In this document: one piece after another, positions 37,643 through 49,093 of the stretch
How the letters are laid out: each line of letters starts with the position of its first letter
How positions within the stretch are numbered: the stretch's first letter is position 1
Source of the DNA: Golubevia sp. BC0850
Lineage: Eukaryota > Basidiomycota > Exobasidiomycetes > Golubeviales > Golubeviaceae
Assembly (NCBI GenBank): GCA_012976225.1
Contig: JAAVVG010000007.1
Span: 682,001 to 746,000 of the forward strand
DNA length: 64,000 bases
Reading direction: 5' to 3'
Position numbers and translations under genes: made by a program
Notes under the pieces: generated by a model
What the model was told of the DNA's origin: nothing
Database searches by the model: none
Seen by the model: only the letters and a program-made list of their open reading frames with translations

Positions 37643-39931
37643 ATGTCTACAATGAGGACAGTAGCTGCCAGAAGGACTCTTTCACCTTCACTGCTGAAAA
37701 ATGCCACAAATCTTCACAACTTCAAATCTCTTAAGACAACACCTCTAGCTTCGGCCTACTCAGTGACGGGAAGGAGTAGTTTGGGACTACTGGATTCGAT
37801 AGGGGCAGCCAGCAGGAGGAAATTCGCCTCCACCGCTTCGAGGCTTCTAGCAACTCCCACCTCGACGCCTCTTTCAGGCTCGCAACAACAGCCATCTCCT
37901 GGTCCGACTTCTTTGAACTCATCTCTTAGTCGTCTACTACCACCTGGACAAGATCAAGCATTACCGACAGGTCTTCCAAGAGATGAAGCAGAGCGAGTCG
38001 TTCAACTGACTTTGGAATCGCTGCTGGAGAGTACCAGTGTCTCGAGCTTAGAGGAAGGAAAGTTGGTCGAAGACAAGTTACGCACAGAGCTTGAAAGAGG
38101 TTAGCATCTTATTTTGTGGGCGAAAACTCAGCTATCGGGCTTGTTCGATAGAGCTCATCCCCAATTTTTTATTTTTTTCTTCAGTCCTCTCTCCACACTC
38201 TCTACCTCTTTCCACCCTTCATACACTGTCACTCCACATTCTTCGAGCATCTTCAGACCCTAGAAAGCAACCTATAGCTCATCGTCTCTTTCACATCTCA
38301 AGTGGAATTGATCCTTACGAGTTCGCCTCCAGCTGGTCATCTTCTTCTCCTAAGTCTGACGAAGTCTTCAAGTCGCTTGGACTAGACGGATCTCCAAAGG
38401 GGAAGAATGGACCAGTAGAAGCACTGGCCAGGAACCGAGGCTTATCAAAGTCAAGCCCAACGGAGTTTCATGCTGCATCTCTTTCGCTTTTCTCATCTTT
38501 GATTTTGGCTGCCTCTGCTCCTCCACCTCCTGGAACATCTTCTCTGCCGGACAAGGGTCTTCAACAACAGATGAGACTTGCTCAGAGATCGGCCGCTTTG
38601 AGAATCTATGCTAGGCTAGCCGAAGAGGGACAGGACGGTGGAGGTGAGTAGATTCTTCTCAGAGTCTTCTTTGCAGCTCCATACTGATCTTTCTCTCACA
38701 CTTCTTACATTCTATCACAACTTTGTCTTCTTTTCATGCTGTCTTTTCATAATCAGCTCTGTTTGGGTGGGGAATGGCCCGCTTACAAGCTTTGGAGAGA
38801 AGCAAGATCGGAGCTGATGGAATGATGAAGATCGATGAGATCACTCAAATGGAGAGCCAAGGAGACCTGAAAGAGATTTTGAACCTATGGCAGAAATCTG
38901 CTGAGAAAGGAGTCAAAGAGGGATGGTTCGAGCTTGGTGAGTTGGGTGCTCCTTCAGTCCTCTTGAACGCCAACCCATCTGACCCTCTCATCCTTTTACA
39001 AAATCCCAGGTCGACTCCATCTAACTGGAACTCATATTCCTAAGAATGAGAAGGCTGCGATGGAATTCTTTGAGAAAGGAGCTCAAGTTGGTGAGCTTCT
39101 CGCGACTTCGAGAGATTCTCCATTGGTTCTTCCTTCTGACCCTCAATTTCCTTCTTCTCATAGGAAATGTCCGAGCTCATCACGCTCTTGGAATCCTCCA
39201 CTCCCAAGCCGATGGGCCTTCCATTTCGGCTGAAGAAAAGGCTGAGAAACTTCAGAAATCATACCATCACTTTCTATCGGCGGCTGAGATGGGAGACACT
39301 CAATCAGCTCATAATGTGGGAGTCAGGCATCTTCTGACTGAAGTCCCTTTCCCTCAAGAGGATTCTCAAGGAGCTGGAAGCGTAAACGGTGAACAGGTCG
39401 GAATGAGTCAAGAAGAGAAGAACATGGAAGCAGCTTTGATGGATGCTATTGCCATGCACGAGCAACGATGGGGTGTCAAACCAGACGATGACATAGCCAA
39501 AAGGTGGTTCGGAGTGGCTAGTAGAGGAGGTGAGTAGGTATAGAAAAAAGGGGTCGACCTTCCTTCTCAGTTCTGATCTTCCCTCTCCTTCATTGCTTCA
39601 TCCTTCAGGTTTCGTTCCATCGATGCTCAACTTGGCTTCTCTGCTCATCTCGGGGAGAGGCTCGACTTACATCTTGCCTTCTTCTGCGATTGATCCAATG
39701 CCATCCTCAGCCCAGTCTTCAGAAGCCCCACTCTCTCCTCGTCTTGAAGAGCTGAAGCAAGCTGAGACTCTCTACATGAGGATCATCGGAATGAGCGGTC
39801 TGGGGGGAGGAACTGCTGATCCAGCGTCCAAAGGAGCTCCAAAGAGCCCGAACGAGGAGATGGCAGAGTTTGCACAAGAAGCTTTGGAAGGAGTAAAGGA
39901 GATGATCAAAGAAGAGCTCAAGAAGTATTGA
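37643..39931 (+). CDS. mitochondrial Sel1-repeat (TPR-like) protein
   Basis: Six exons, 37643-38099, 38257-38643, 38757-38936, 39010-39090, 39164-39529 and 39609-39931, all join in phase 1 and give 597 aa. The N-terminus is basic and Ser/Thr-rich (MRTVAARRTLSPSLLKN) and lacks acids, as in a mitochondrial presequence. Sel1-like helical pairs appear in the C-terminal half: EGWFELGRLHLTG then NEKAAMEFFEKGAQVGNVRAHHALGI, and YHHFLSAAEMGDTQSAHNVGV, then RWFGVASRGGFVPSMLNLASLL. Such repeats scaffold protein complexes. The partner is unknown; a matrix role in respiratory-complex assembly or translation is only a guess. The gene is divergent from the propeller gene by 274 bp. Confidence 0.8.
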
Positions 39932-40144
39932 GAACTGTAGCTCTTCCTGAACGAATTTGGGTTTCTTGACCTCGAATACAATTGGGCTTTGAGAACAAGA
40001 AGAGATGCAGGTTTCAAGAGCGACTGGCGAGATCTGTAGCGATGTACTTCCTTTAAGATGGTAGACGTGAATGGAGAAAGATGAGTTCGAGATCTAGAAT
40101 GACCTAAGTCATCGAGGAGCCTAATCGAATCCTACTTGTTATAC

Positions 40145-41308
40145 TCACTTCTGATTCTCGAATTCTGATCTCTCTCTACTCTTCAACCCTCCCTCCAAGA
40201 CTATCGCATGACTTTGAAGAAGCCAGCCTCTTGCACGAAAAGCCTCTAAATCCTCAACCTTCAATCCTCCTCTAACATAAATCTTAAATTTAGGGGTCCT
40301 TGTCTTTTCAGTTATCCTGGATTTCTTATAAAAGCGAAATTCTTGCTGGTGAAGTAATTCTTCTTGGACTGGATCGAATCTGAGGCACGGAGATAGCATA
40401 CACCCTTTAAGAAGTTGAGCTGTACTATTGAAGAATGCGTTTCCAAAATCAATTCTCAAGACTCCTTTCTGTTTCCTTTGCTGAACTCGAATTCCTTTCT
40501 TCCCATCTCCTTCGCTTTCTCCGTTCATTAGATTATGACCCTCTTCCTTTCCAGTCTGAATCTCTTCTTCCTCTGGCTGACTCATGATCTCTAGTATATC
40601 CATTCCACCTAAAATCTGAAATGCAAAGGTAGCAACATTTGCGAAGAAGTCTTCCCTCAATCCAGTTGGAATCGTCGCTGAACCAACAAGAAAGTTCAAT
40701 TCCTCTAAATCTGCCGGCCAGACCAATTCCTCTAAAACCTCCATCTCTAACCTCAGTTCTAGTGGATGAATGTTGAATAGAGTTAGAATAGAGTGCATGT
40801 CTAGAGATATAACCTTGATATGTTCTCTCATCAAAGAGATTGTTTTGACCAGCATCTCCCTAAGATCTTCTCCCATTGAACCAGAAGAAGAGATGCTCAG
40901 CTTCTCCAACTTTGGAAAGTCTGGAAAGGTCTCGGGTTCTGTGATCTCTTCAAAGTGCTTGATCCTTCTCTCTCTGACTGCCTCGGAGGAGAATTTCTTC
41001 TGCTCAGGAAGATCGAGATGGATAGAGAGAGATTTGAATTGCGAGGCAAGGTAGGATCGTTTCCCTTCTAGAGCGTAGAAGCGGGCTTGAGCTAGATAGA
41101 CTTCGCAGTTGCCCCATTTTGGATCTGGAAATAGAGTTGGAAGCAGTCGATGGTTGAGCGTCTTGTTGGTTTGATACAAGGATCCCACCGCCTGCCTAGA
41201 TTCTCTTCTCGTCCTGGGATTTGCGAATTGATCGACTGAAGAGTAAGAGAGAAGGTCTGCTATGCTCAAAAGCACTTCGTGAGGTAGTCTTGACTGCTTG
41301 GATGACAT
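40145..41308 (-). CDS. F-box-like protein
   Basis: A single exon of 387 aa. The N-terminus, RLPHEVLLSIADLLSYSSVDQF, fits the first helices of an F-box, which would dock on Skp1 in an SCF ubiquitin ligase. The remainder has loosely spaced leucine-rich stretches (LEKLSISSSGSM, VISLDMHSILTLF) like the degenerate repeats of fungal F-box/LRR proteins. The reading ends at TGA overlapping a GTGAGT at 40145-40150, so a further 3' exon is possible. A related decayed locus lies divergently beside it. Substrate unknown. Confidence 0.6.
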   Translation of the reverse strand: MSSKQSRLPHEVLLSIADLLSYSSVDQFANPRTRRESRQAVGSLYQTNKTLNHRLLPTLFPDPKWGNCEVYLAQARFYALEGKRSYLASQFKSLSIHLDLPEQKKFSSEAVRERRIKHFEEITEPETFPDFPKLEKLSISSSGSMGEDLREMLVKTISLMREHIKVISLDMHSILTLFNIHPLELRLEMEVLEELVWPADLEELNFLVGSATIPTGLREDFFANVATFAFQILGGMDILEIMSQPEEEEIQTGKEEGHNLMNGESEGDGKKGIRVQQRKQKGVLRIDFGNAFFNSTAQLLKGCMLSPCLRFDPVQEELLHQQEFRFYKKSRITEKTRTPKFKIYVRGGLKVEDLEAFRARGWLLQSHAIVLEGGLKSRERSEFENQK

Positions 41309-41782
41309 CTTTGAGGGGAAGGGAAGGGAAGATATCAGCTCCAGATCAGCGATTCTTCTGGATCCTTTTGCTTTTGAAAAAGCTGTAATACCTCTCAGTA
41401 CTCACTTTCGCAATTGAGTTTTGGTGAGATCTAAAGTAGAGCCAAGTCGTGAAAGGACAAGATGATCGTCCATTCTTTTTCTTCCCAATTGAGGAGGAAG
41501 AGAACCTGGACTCTGGAGAGAGCTTGAATTTGATGCTGAGATGGAGATGATGATGGTTGCCTAATGCTTAGAATTGAATCAAAGATGATGAAATTCCAAT
41601 GAGATTTGGATTGATGGAAGGAAGAACGAGTGACTTTGACAGATTCCAATCATCTATACTTCCCGCCGGCCGCCAGCCGCCAGAACAACGCGAAGAAAAA
41701 CGCCGAACCGCGTTGCTGCGTTAAGAGACAAGTTCTTTTCCTCTTCCAACTTCTTTCTTCTCTTTCCCCAAACACCATCCAA
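41309..41782. other. divergent spacer beside the F-box gene
   Basis: It contains a GC-rich cluster (GCCGGCCGCCAGCCGCCAG near 41667) unlike the surrounding AT-rich sequence. No convincing frame. Confidence 0.4.
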
Positions 41783-43093
41783 ATGCAGACTCCATCACCT
41801 GCTTGCGGATTCTCGAAGCTACAGGAAGATATGATCAATCAAATCGCCCATTGAATCTCTTCATATGTGCAAGACGATAGGATCAGAGAAGAGACAGATC
41901 TCGTGGATATCAAGAGACGAAAAGAAAGAAGGTGAGCTCAAGCAGAAGTTTCTACTTGCCAATCTCTACAGCTGAACATAATCTTCGAGAACAGTGAAAG
42001 TTGGACATACAAAGGATCTATCGATTGAATAGCCCACTTTGACCTGCCATTGCTCTTTTCACTCTGAATCTCCCCTCCAACGACCATCTTCACTCCAGGT
42101 TGCGAGATTCTTCCTTTCGAGCGATCTCACTCCTCACTCACAAGATCGAAAACCTCTAGGCTCCTTACTTGCTCAGAAAGGTTACGGTTGATATGATGAA
42201 CTTCGATTGTCTCTACCATATCGTGAAAGCAAGTCCAGATCGACGAACTCAGATCAAGTCCCTTAGCATCCTATTTCGACCATTGGGTACCAAGCAGGAC
42301 GAGGTCATGGAGAAGTTTCAGGAAGCGATGGAAGGAATGTTCTCTTTCTTAGCATCGGACGAGTTCTGGTCACTCAGCAGCAACAGGCAGAACATAATGA
42401 CTATGACCTTGTTCAACTATTCCAGAGACTTCGTCTTCTCAAAATTTAACTCACTCATACTTATCCAGCTTCGAATCAGTCCCAGACATGACCAAGTACA
42501 CAAATCTACCGATGACCTTTTCGAAATCTTCGTTAAAGAGACTTTACGTCTGCGATGATAGAAATCAGAGGGATATGAAGGCTAGATGTGTAATCTGGCT
42601 ATTAATCTTTTGTGAGCAATTGGAAGAAGCTGCTCTTTCATGTGTACTTTCCATTGAAGATTTCAAGTATCTCAACGAATTCCATTCCACTATCAAAGGT
42701 TTATCTAACATTAAAGATTTAGCTTTGTCTATTAAACCTCTGAACAACGAAGAGAGGGTTATTAATCGGGATAATGAGGAGAGGAAAAGGTCATGGTTCG
42801 ATATGGACATTGAGGAGGCGTTGAAAGACTCAAAATGGATCGCTGGGAACAAGAGATCTGAAGGTGTCTTCAAACTACTTTCAGTCACAGACAAGTTAAG
42901 AAGCCTGAAACTCAATTGGTGTGGAACTGACGAACATGAAATTGAAAGTCTGAGCGGAGTGTTGATAGAATCTCTCAGCTCTCTCGAATCCAGTTTTGAG
43001 ACCCTCAAGGTGTTAAGGCTAGTGGGATGTTGGTTGGCAAGACTGGATCTTGGGCTGCAGAAGTATTCGAAAGAGAGGAGAAGAAAGGGGTAG
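41783..43093 (+). pseudogene. decayed F-box/LRR-like gene, or unresolved multi-exon paralogue
   Basis: ATG 41783 begins CGFSKLQEDMINQIAH, which resembles the F-box start of the neighbour, but the frame stops there and reads on as protein (ISSYVQDDRIREETDLVD). A second block, 42169-42480, has SLSILFRPLGTKQDEVMEK. A third frame, reading FESVPDMTKYTNLPMTF then SLKRLYVCDD, runs on to 43093 with LRR-like segments (LRSLKLNWCGTDEHEIESL). The blocks lie in different frames and I could not place introns that join them. Most likely a host paralogue is losing its frame, but a gene with several introns or a locus with sequencing errors would look similar. The blocks keep normal codon texture. Confidence 0.45.
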
Positions 43094-43310
43094 GGGGTAG
43101 TGGGAAACGAGTGGCTAGAACGAGCGCGGCTGTGGATTTGAGGGTGGCTGAAATTAGAGGTGAATGGAGAGGGAACACGTTGGGGTACTGGAAGTATATA
43201 CAAGCATGTAATTGACACGTCGCTTGACGAGCGAAAGATTTGCGCTGCAAGAGAGTTGATCAGGTCTGAAAGGGGGAAACCATCGAGAGAAGAGGTAAAA
43301 AGTCCAAAGA

Positions 43311-43808
43311 TCAAAAACAGACCGGGAACAGATTTAGATAGGCTTGTTCAAACATTATGAGGCGAGGCAACTTGAACTCACGAATCTCTCTAGCTTTCAA
43401 AAGATGAAGGCCAACTTCGCCGTTCTTGATGATTTTCAAATTCTTCAGCGCTTTTCTTCCTTCCTTCCAGAAAGATCTAAATGAAGCGTGTGGAATCTTT
43501 TTATAAAGAGGACTGATTGGAAATTCTGGGATTGCCACCAATTTAAGATTTGGAAGTCTACTTTCTCTATCCAATCTTCCTATTCCATCGAAATCTCTTC
43601 CTTCTTCTTCTTCTTCTCCTCCATCTCTGTCCCTATTTCTATCGCCATCACCATCACCATCACCTTCGCTTGGACCATCACGATAATCTTCCTGTTCCAT
43701 TTTCTCTCTTCTTTCCTTTGCGTAAACCGCAAGCGGCTTTTGATTACGAATTGATGGCTTTGTGCCGTGTGATAGAGGAAGAGCCAGGCTGAGCGGTGAT
43801 TCAGACAT
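43311..43808 (-). CDS. small hypothetical protein with acidic/basic central run
   Basis: From ATG 43808 (MSESPLSLALPLSH) the frame runs to 43311, 165 aa. The middle is a charged run of alternating Gly-Asp and Arg-Asp, then EEEEEGRDFDG. The C-terminal half reads as a folded domain: LVAIPEFPISPLYKKIPHAS, FRSFWKEGRKALKNLKIIK and GLHLLKAREIR. GTGAGT at 43376-43381 (read on the minus strand) could be a donor, in which case the last 22 residues are wrong and a 3' exon is missing. The Met was chosen over the upstream open frame because that stretch is Ser/Phe-rich and lacks protein character. No family recognised. Confidence 0.4.
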   Translation of the reverse strand: MSESPLSLALPLSHGTKPSIRNQKPLAVYAKERREKMEQEDYRDGPSEGDGDGDGDRNRDRDGGEEEEEGRDFDGIGRLDRESRLPNLKLVAIPEFPISPLYKKIPHASFRSFWKEGRKALKNLKIIKNGEVGLHLLKAREIREFKLPRLIMFEQAYLNLFPVCF

Positions 43809-44794
43809 GGAGGAGGTAGAGTTGTGGTTCGAGAGAGATGAGATGAGATGAGGGTTGAGTCTCAAAGGAGTTGAGGAAACACCGATTGATCTGAAGATTG
43901 ATTGAAATTTGCAATTGAGTTTGGGGAGTGAAACTGAGATTGCGAAATTGAATTGAGGGATTGAATTGAAGAAAGAGAAGGTCTCTTGAGGTTGGCTGGA
44001 GAACAGGAGCTGAAGTGAAATTCTTGGAGTATCTTGCACACCTTTCAAAACGTTTCGCTGACTCGAACCTCTTCAATTTTATCTTCTTCTTCTGTCTAGC
44101 GAGCAATCGAGGAGAGGAGACGTTTTGTCCTTCTGTGTTGTAATGGATCCAGCCGTTCGGGGTGTAATTGCTTGGAGAGGAGAAACGGAAATAGAAGAGG
44201 AGCAGAGGAGAGCTAATTTCAAGTTGACATAAGTCTCGCTATCTTCTGTTACACCTGATTTGAAATAGTTGTTTCGATTGTGAGGCGGATCTTAGCTTTT
44301 ATAGAAGACTGAAGATTTTGTGTACAAGCTATGACCCGGCTGCGTGACTTGAGGCTTTGACCCCTTGGAATAATCCCTGCCGTTCTTATCGCACTACGCT
44401 TCTTTTCTCATCATCTCGAAAGCGCTGGAACCCTACTTCAATTGATGGTAATATTTTTGTCGTATCATAAATTCTCTGAATCCCTATCTGTTCGCGATGT
44501 CAGGGTTTATGTAGATTAAGAGCAACGGTCGCGAGGTATCAAGGTACCGAAGCAGATGCTCCGAGGCGCAGTCAATCTGAACGTGAGAAGAACCTTGATT
44601 TTTTCCAAATTCTCTTATCCTCCTTCTTTCGCACATCATAAATTCAATCACCCCTTTTGCTTATCTACTCGGTAATATAATAATTGAAGATGATGAGTGC
44701 ATAGGCAGTATTCAGGGGCCGGCCATTATCTGTGCTTGATTGGAAGACACCTTTTCGAAGGCTGTTGAGAATGGTATCTGACACACTTCCAACC

Positions 44795-44803
44795 TATAAA
44801 AGG
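44795..44803 (+). promoter_or_regulatory. canonical TATA box followed by a CT tract
   Basis: TATAAAAGG occurs about 50 bp before a (CT)n run on the same strand. In fungi a TATA box followed by a pyrimidine tract marks the initiation zone of strongly expressed genes. No convincing plus-strand coding frame follows in the next kilobase. Confidence 0.5.
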
Positions 44804-44851
44804 GGCTGATTGAACTAGAAAACGGATCCCTTTCCTGCTCAACTCACATTC

Positions 44852-44874
44852 CTCTCTCTCTCTCTCTCTCTCTC
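44852..44874. repeat. (CT)n microsatellite
   Basis: About eleven CT dinucleotides in a row, in a longer pyrimidine-rich tract that extends to about 44890. Confidence 0.85.
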
Positions 44875-45117
44875 TTCCTTCCGACCCCCTTTTGAGCGAC
44901 AAGCAACCACACTCTTTTTTTCTTCTACACTTTAGCTCAAGTAATTCTTCATTCGATGTCATAAAACGAGAAAAAGCGCTATAGTTCGATTCTTCATCTT
45001 TCGCCCCACTTGTTATCCTTTCCCACTTGTACCTCCCGGTTTCGACAGCCAATAACAGAAACGGCAAGCCAAGACGCCGTTCACCCTTCTTCTTGTCAAA
45101 TCCTTGAGATTTCAGAT

Positions 45118-45848
45118 TCATGTATCAAGGGATTTCCCAAGCTCCTCCAAAAGCCAAGGAATCATGAGAGACCAAATCGGAATCATTGCTATGAGAGCGC
45201 AAATAATGATTTTTTGTTCTAAGTTGGACGAGTGAATTTTGAGAATCCATCTGATTGAGAAACCGAAAACTAAAATGAGAGGCCATAAGTCCACCCGCAG
45301 TGTCTCGAGAACTGATAGCAAAGATCCATCAAGATAGATCAAAAAGTCAAGTGCCTTGCCAAAGAGTGCTATTCCGAGCTCCTTTTCGAGCCGGGTTCTG
45401 AGGTTCTGAGGCTGCATCAGGGAGTTAAAGAAGTGAGAACAGAAATTCAGCGAAGAGGAGGATACCCTGTGGTGTGGTTCATTTGAGGCTTGAGCGAAAA
45501 TACCTACGTTGTTTCCATCTGAGCTAGCTTGCCATTGTAATTCTTGAGAAGGCGATGGAACTGGTTCCATTCTCCCTGAAGGTAGCTTCCAGCTTATTGA
45601 AACGTTGCCTATACGTTGAGCAGAGGTTGTCTGGAAGAGGAAGTTTCGCTCAGGAGTTTTGCCTCTTCCCGAGTTCCCCCTCCCACGAGGTATAGGTCGT
45701 GCAAGCCTAAAGTGTTACTTTCGCCTTCTCTGCATAGAAGGACAAATCCAAGATAAACTAGACAAAGGCTCGAGCAGATAAGAAATCCAAAACGTGTTTG
45801 TTCGTTACGTGAAAAGGGAAGAGAAGGGTTCTTTATACACTGACGCAT
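45118..45848 (-). CDS. putative multi-pass membrane protein, splicing unresolved
   Basis: Two minus-strand blocks look coding. The first starts at ATG 45848 (MRQCIKNPSLPFSRNEQTR) and has a hydrophobic helix (FGFLICSSLCLVYLGFVLLC). The second is open from about 45690 to 45118 in another frame. It reads AQRIGNVSISWKLPSGRMEP, then ALFGKALDFLIYLDGS, and ends with two strong membrane helices (WPLILVFGFSIRWIL and IICALIAMIPIWSLMIPWLL) and the tail EELGKSLDT. An intron must link the blocks; candidate signals near 45690-45710 did not give a clean join. Alternatively the second block alone is a protein from Met 45570. No family recognised. Confidence 0.4.
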
Positions 45849-45975
45849 TGAGGCGATCTTTCAGGAGGAAACAGATGACAGGTAAAATAGTGATTTGAAG
45901 GTGGAAGAGGAGAATTGAAGAGAGACCAGGGACAAAGCGGGAAAGGAAGTTAGAATTCCCTTGAGAGATGCCTCA

Positions 45976-48948
45976 CTACTTCTCTGAGAGAGACTCGTTC
46001 GCCAACCAGCGGTTGATGAGGTCAGAGGCAGCCTAGATGAAAGAAAAAGGCAGATGATGAAGTGGGAAAGAGGTAACGGAAAGGCGGTCAGCTAAACTCA
46101 GATTGCTCGAGAGCTTGGAGTCAGAACTTACCTCTGGTTGATCCATTGGTACCTGTTTAAAGTTAAAGTAAGAAGAAACAAAAAAGAAAACAAGCATAGA
46201 ATAGAAAGGCAGAAAGGATTCGAAGATCAGAAGCCAAGCAATTAGACGACAAGGTCCCCACACCTCTTCTGTTTAATCTGACTCTTTCTCATTCACGAAG
46301 TTTCCTCTCTTCTACCAAATCACAGCCCACTATCAAGACTCACCATGTGACCAGAATCCTTAACCTTAACAAAAGTCACAGATCCAGCTCCTTTACCAGC
46401 AGTTTTGTACCAACCACCAACTTGTTTCTTATCTCCCTTACTCTGTTTCTCAGCTTGTTTAACAAACCAAGTTCCATTACTTCTACCGAATTCTTCTTTG
46501 TAAGAGGTTTCCATTTCAGTAACCCAACGTTCATTTCCAAGAGCATTGCACATGAAATCAGCTTCTCCCGCGTAAACCAAAAGTCTCAAGCCATCTTCGA
46601 TTAAATCTGGAAGTAAGAGGGAAGTATCATGCATGGAGTCACCTTTCATCATGAACGCTTGATTACTGCATTAGATTGAGAGGGGTGGGGTGAAGAGGTG
46701 AAGAGAAGAGAGGTCAGCGGTCAGCCGGGTGGAGTTGACAAGTACCAATCTTGAATGAGTCTGTACTCACACTTGCATGTTACACGATTGGAAAGTCACT
46801 GAATCTGGTACTCCGAAAGATTCTTTAACGTTTGGCAGGTTCATGTATTTGTCGATTGCTTGCATCTGGAGTAGAAAAGGAAAGAGAGAGGGGAGGGGGG
46901 GGGGGAATTGCAGATTCAGACCAACTACCTCTTTCTTCGATCCTCCTTCTCCTTTCATTAGATACTCACAGCAGGGTAACAAAGTGGACCATCCTTATCC
47001 TCATCTCTGTCGCATTTCTTTCTAACATCATAGAGGTTTAATCCGGATTGTTGAGCAGGACCGTAAAGAGATGACCAACAATAAAGAGCAGCTGGAGTAC
47101 AAGTCAAACGAGAATCAAACTTATAACATTGTTCAATTAACTTTTCACAAACTCCAGTCTTTTGTTCCAAAGATTGACAAGTTGGAGAATCGGAATCGAA
47201 GATGGCGTAATCACCTGCGAAAAAAAAGGAAGACAAGGGGCCAAAGTCAGCGCTTTATGCTTTCGAGCCAGAATCTCCTTGCCTTGACAGAGAGTGACAG
47301 AGAGTACTTGAACTTGCAAAACGATCCAAAAAGGAAACGGAGCAGGAGATAAAAAGAACTCACCATCACAGGCGTATTCCTTGACGGATCCGAATTGAGC
47401 TTTAGCAGAAGTCAAACCATTACCTAACATCAAAGTAGTCAAATGAATATGTTTTGGAGCGTTCTCTCCGACATAACGAGATCTAGCTAAAGCTTTATTT
47501 TTGGAAGCCAAAGTATCAGCAATGACTGGTCCGTACCTATTATCATAAAAAAGAAAATTTTAAGATCAACAAAACTCCTCTAACCCTTTTTTCTCCCCAA
47601 CTCTTTCTGTAGAGTTCTAAAAAGTTGAACTCACCTTCCACCATAACTCTCAGCAGCCACACTAAATTCCTGAGTAGAATATTCAGGGAATTTCTTAAAG
47701 AAGAGTTGTAAGAAAGCATAAACGTCTTCAGCTGCTTGAGGAGTGTCTGAAACTTGTTCTCCCTCAGTGTAGGAATATCCTACTGCAACCGGTTGATCTA
47801 GGAAAATCATGTTGGCTTTGTTATTCCAAGAATATGGGTTGTTGGTAGTTCCTAGACCATCTTTTTGGATGGTACAAGGTCCTAATTCGAACAGGAGACC
47901 AGTTGAGGAGGAACATCCTGAGAGGGAGAAGGAGAGAGGACGAGAAGGAGAGTGGATGGGAGAGATCATGGGTGAGAAAAAGAAGGTGAGGTTATAAATT
48001 GAAGAGGAGATGAGGGCTCTCGTAAGGTTCCGCGTCCTCTCTACCCTTGCTCCTCCTTCTCCAACGCTTTTGAAACCTATCTTTTCCACTCACCTGGACC
48101 TCCGTTCAGCCAAAGAACGACTGGATCCTCCTTTGGATTGGATCTAGATTCGAAAAAGACGAACCACAAATGCTTGTCTTCGCCAATGTCTAAATAACCA
48201 GAATGTTGCTTGACATTTGGATCACAGAGGGATTGATTTGAAGCAGTTGAAAGACGAAGAGAATAGTTTGGGAAGGATGGATGAATGTGACGTTCGACTG
48301 GTTGAGGGGAGAGGAAAGGGGGTCACGAGGGTCGGAGATAGATTGCGAATTCAGAGGAGAGGGGTAGGAAGGTCAGTAAGCAGAAGATATTGACGATTGG
48401 GATTGTAAAGGTTTGAAGGTTGATTGGAAAACCAAGTCTTGGATGAATCTCGAGTAAATTCGGTGATTGATAGGCTGTCCTACTTTGGAGGTGGACCTTA
48501 TCATGAGACCCTATCATGTTGCTCAGTCAACCTCATCCCCCCACCTCTCTATCTTTTCTCCCATTCACTCACATTTCATTCCATCAATTTCAACCAAACC
48601 TTGACTGATCCATTTCTCAGTTTTCTTCTTTCCAACTTTCCAAACCTGATCCAATTTGTTTAGATGAAGTTTGAACTCTTTCTCCACTTCAGGATGATGT
48701 TCATTCAAAGATTGAAGTAGACTGTCAATTGAAGAAGGTTGTAAAGCTGATTTTGAAAAATCTGGTCGTTGTAAAGATGGAATCTCAGAGGATTCTTCAA
48801 GGTTGTCGTTCCAGATTAAGTTACCTTTAATGTCGGTTTTGAGTTCCTCAGCTAAGGATGGAATTGAGAAAGCGTAAGCTTTTGATAGTGCTGAGGCACA
48901 AATCAATGCAGATGCTGCCGTAGTTAACCAGGAAGATGTTGATGGCAT
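45976..48948 (-). CDS. PRC1: vacuolar serine carboxypeptidase, carboxypeptidase Y
   Basis: Nine exons, 48948-48573, 48297-48094, 47917-47635, 47536-47364, 47214-46970, 46865-46771, 46665-46344, 46152-46132 and 46032-45976, give 591 aa. A signal peptide ([21 protein letters not shown]) and a propeptide of over 100 residues precede [15 protein letters not shown]. The oxyanion loop [16 protein letters not shown] is intact. The catalytic triad reads ESYGGR (Ser about 284), GEADFMCN (Asp) and DSGHMVPMDQPEAA (His about 565). The enzyme trims C-terminal residues in the vacuole after Golgi-endosome sorting and Pep4-type activation. Exon 8 is only 21 nt and encodes VPMDQPE just after the catalytic His. 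Intron 1 is 275 nt. The gene is divergent from RAD14, with 145 bp between start codons. Confidence 0.95.
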
Positions 48949-49093
48949 GATTGGGTGGTAGGTGTAGGAGAGGAGAGGAGAGGTGGAGAGAAGGAGAGAG
49001 TCGAGAGGGAAACGTGGCTTGCTGTACTGTTCACCGTTCACCTATTGATTTCATCTTCTTCCAGCTTATCAACTATTCTATTCTATTCTTTTG

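Larger units (their letters stand above)
43809..45117. other. 1.3 kb gene-poor stretch
   Basis: No protein-like frame on either strand. It contains the TATA box and CT tract listed separately, and otherwise AT-rich sequence. It may hold a non-coding transcript or only spacer. Confidence 0.4.

Noticed and set aside
43005-43250. 3' exon for the small hypothetical gene at 43311-43808
   Set aside because: Joining it by the GTGAGT at 43376 gives the wrong phase, and the resulting sequence is antisense to the F-box-like locus.
42565-43314. Ser/Leu-rich minus-strand frame of 249 codons
   Set aside because: It mirrors the plus-strand leucine-rich blocks and lacks start or splice context; its texture is that of an antisense shadow.
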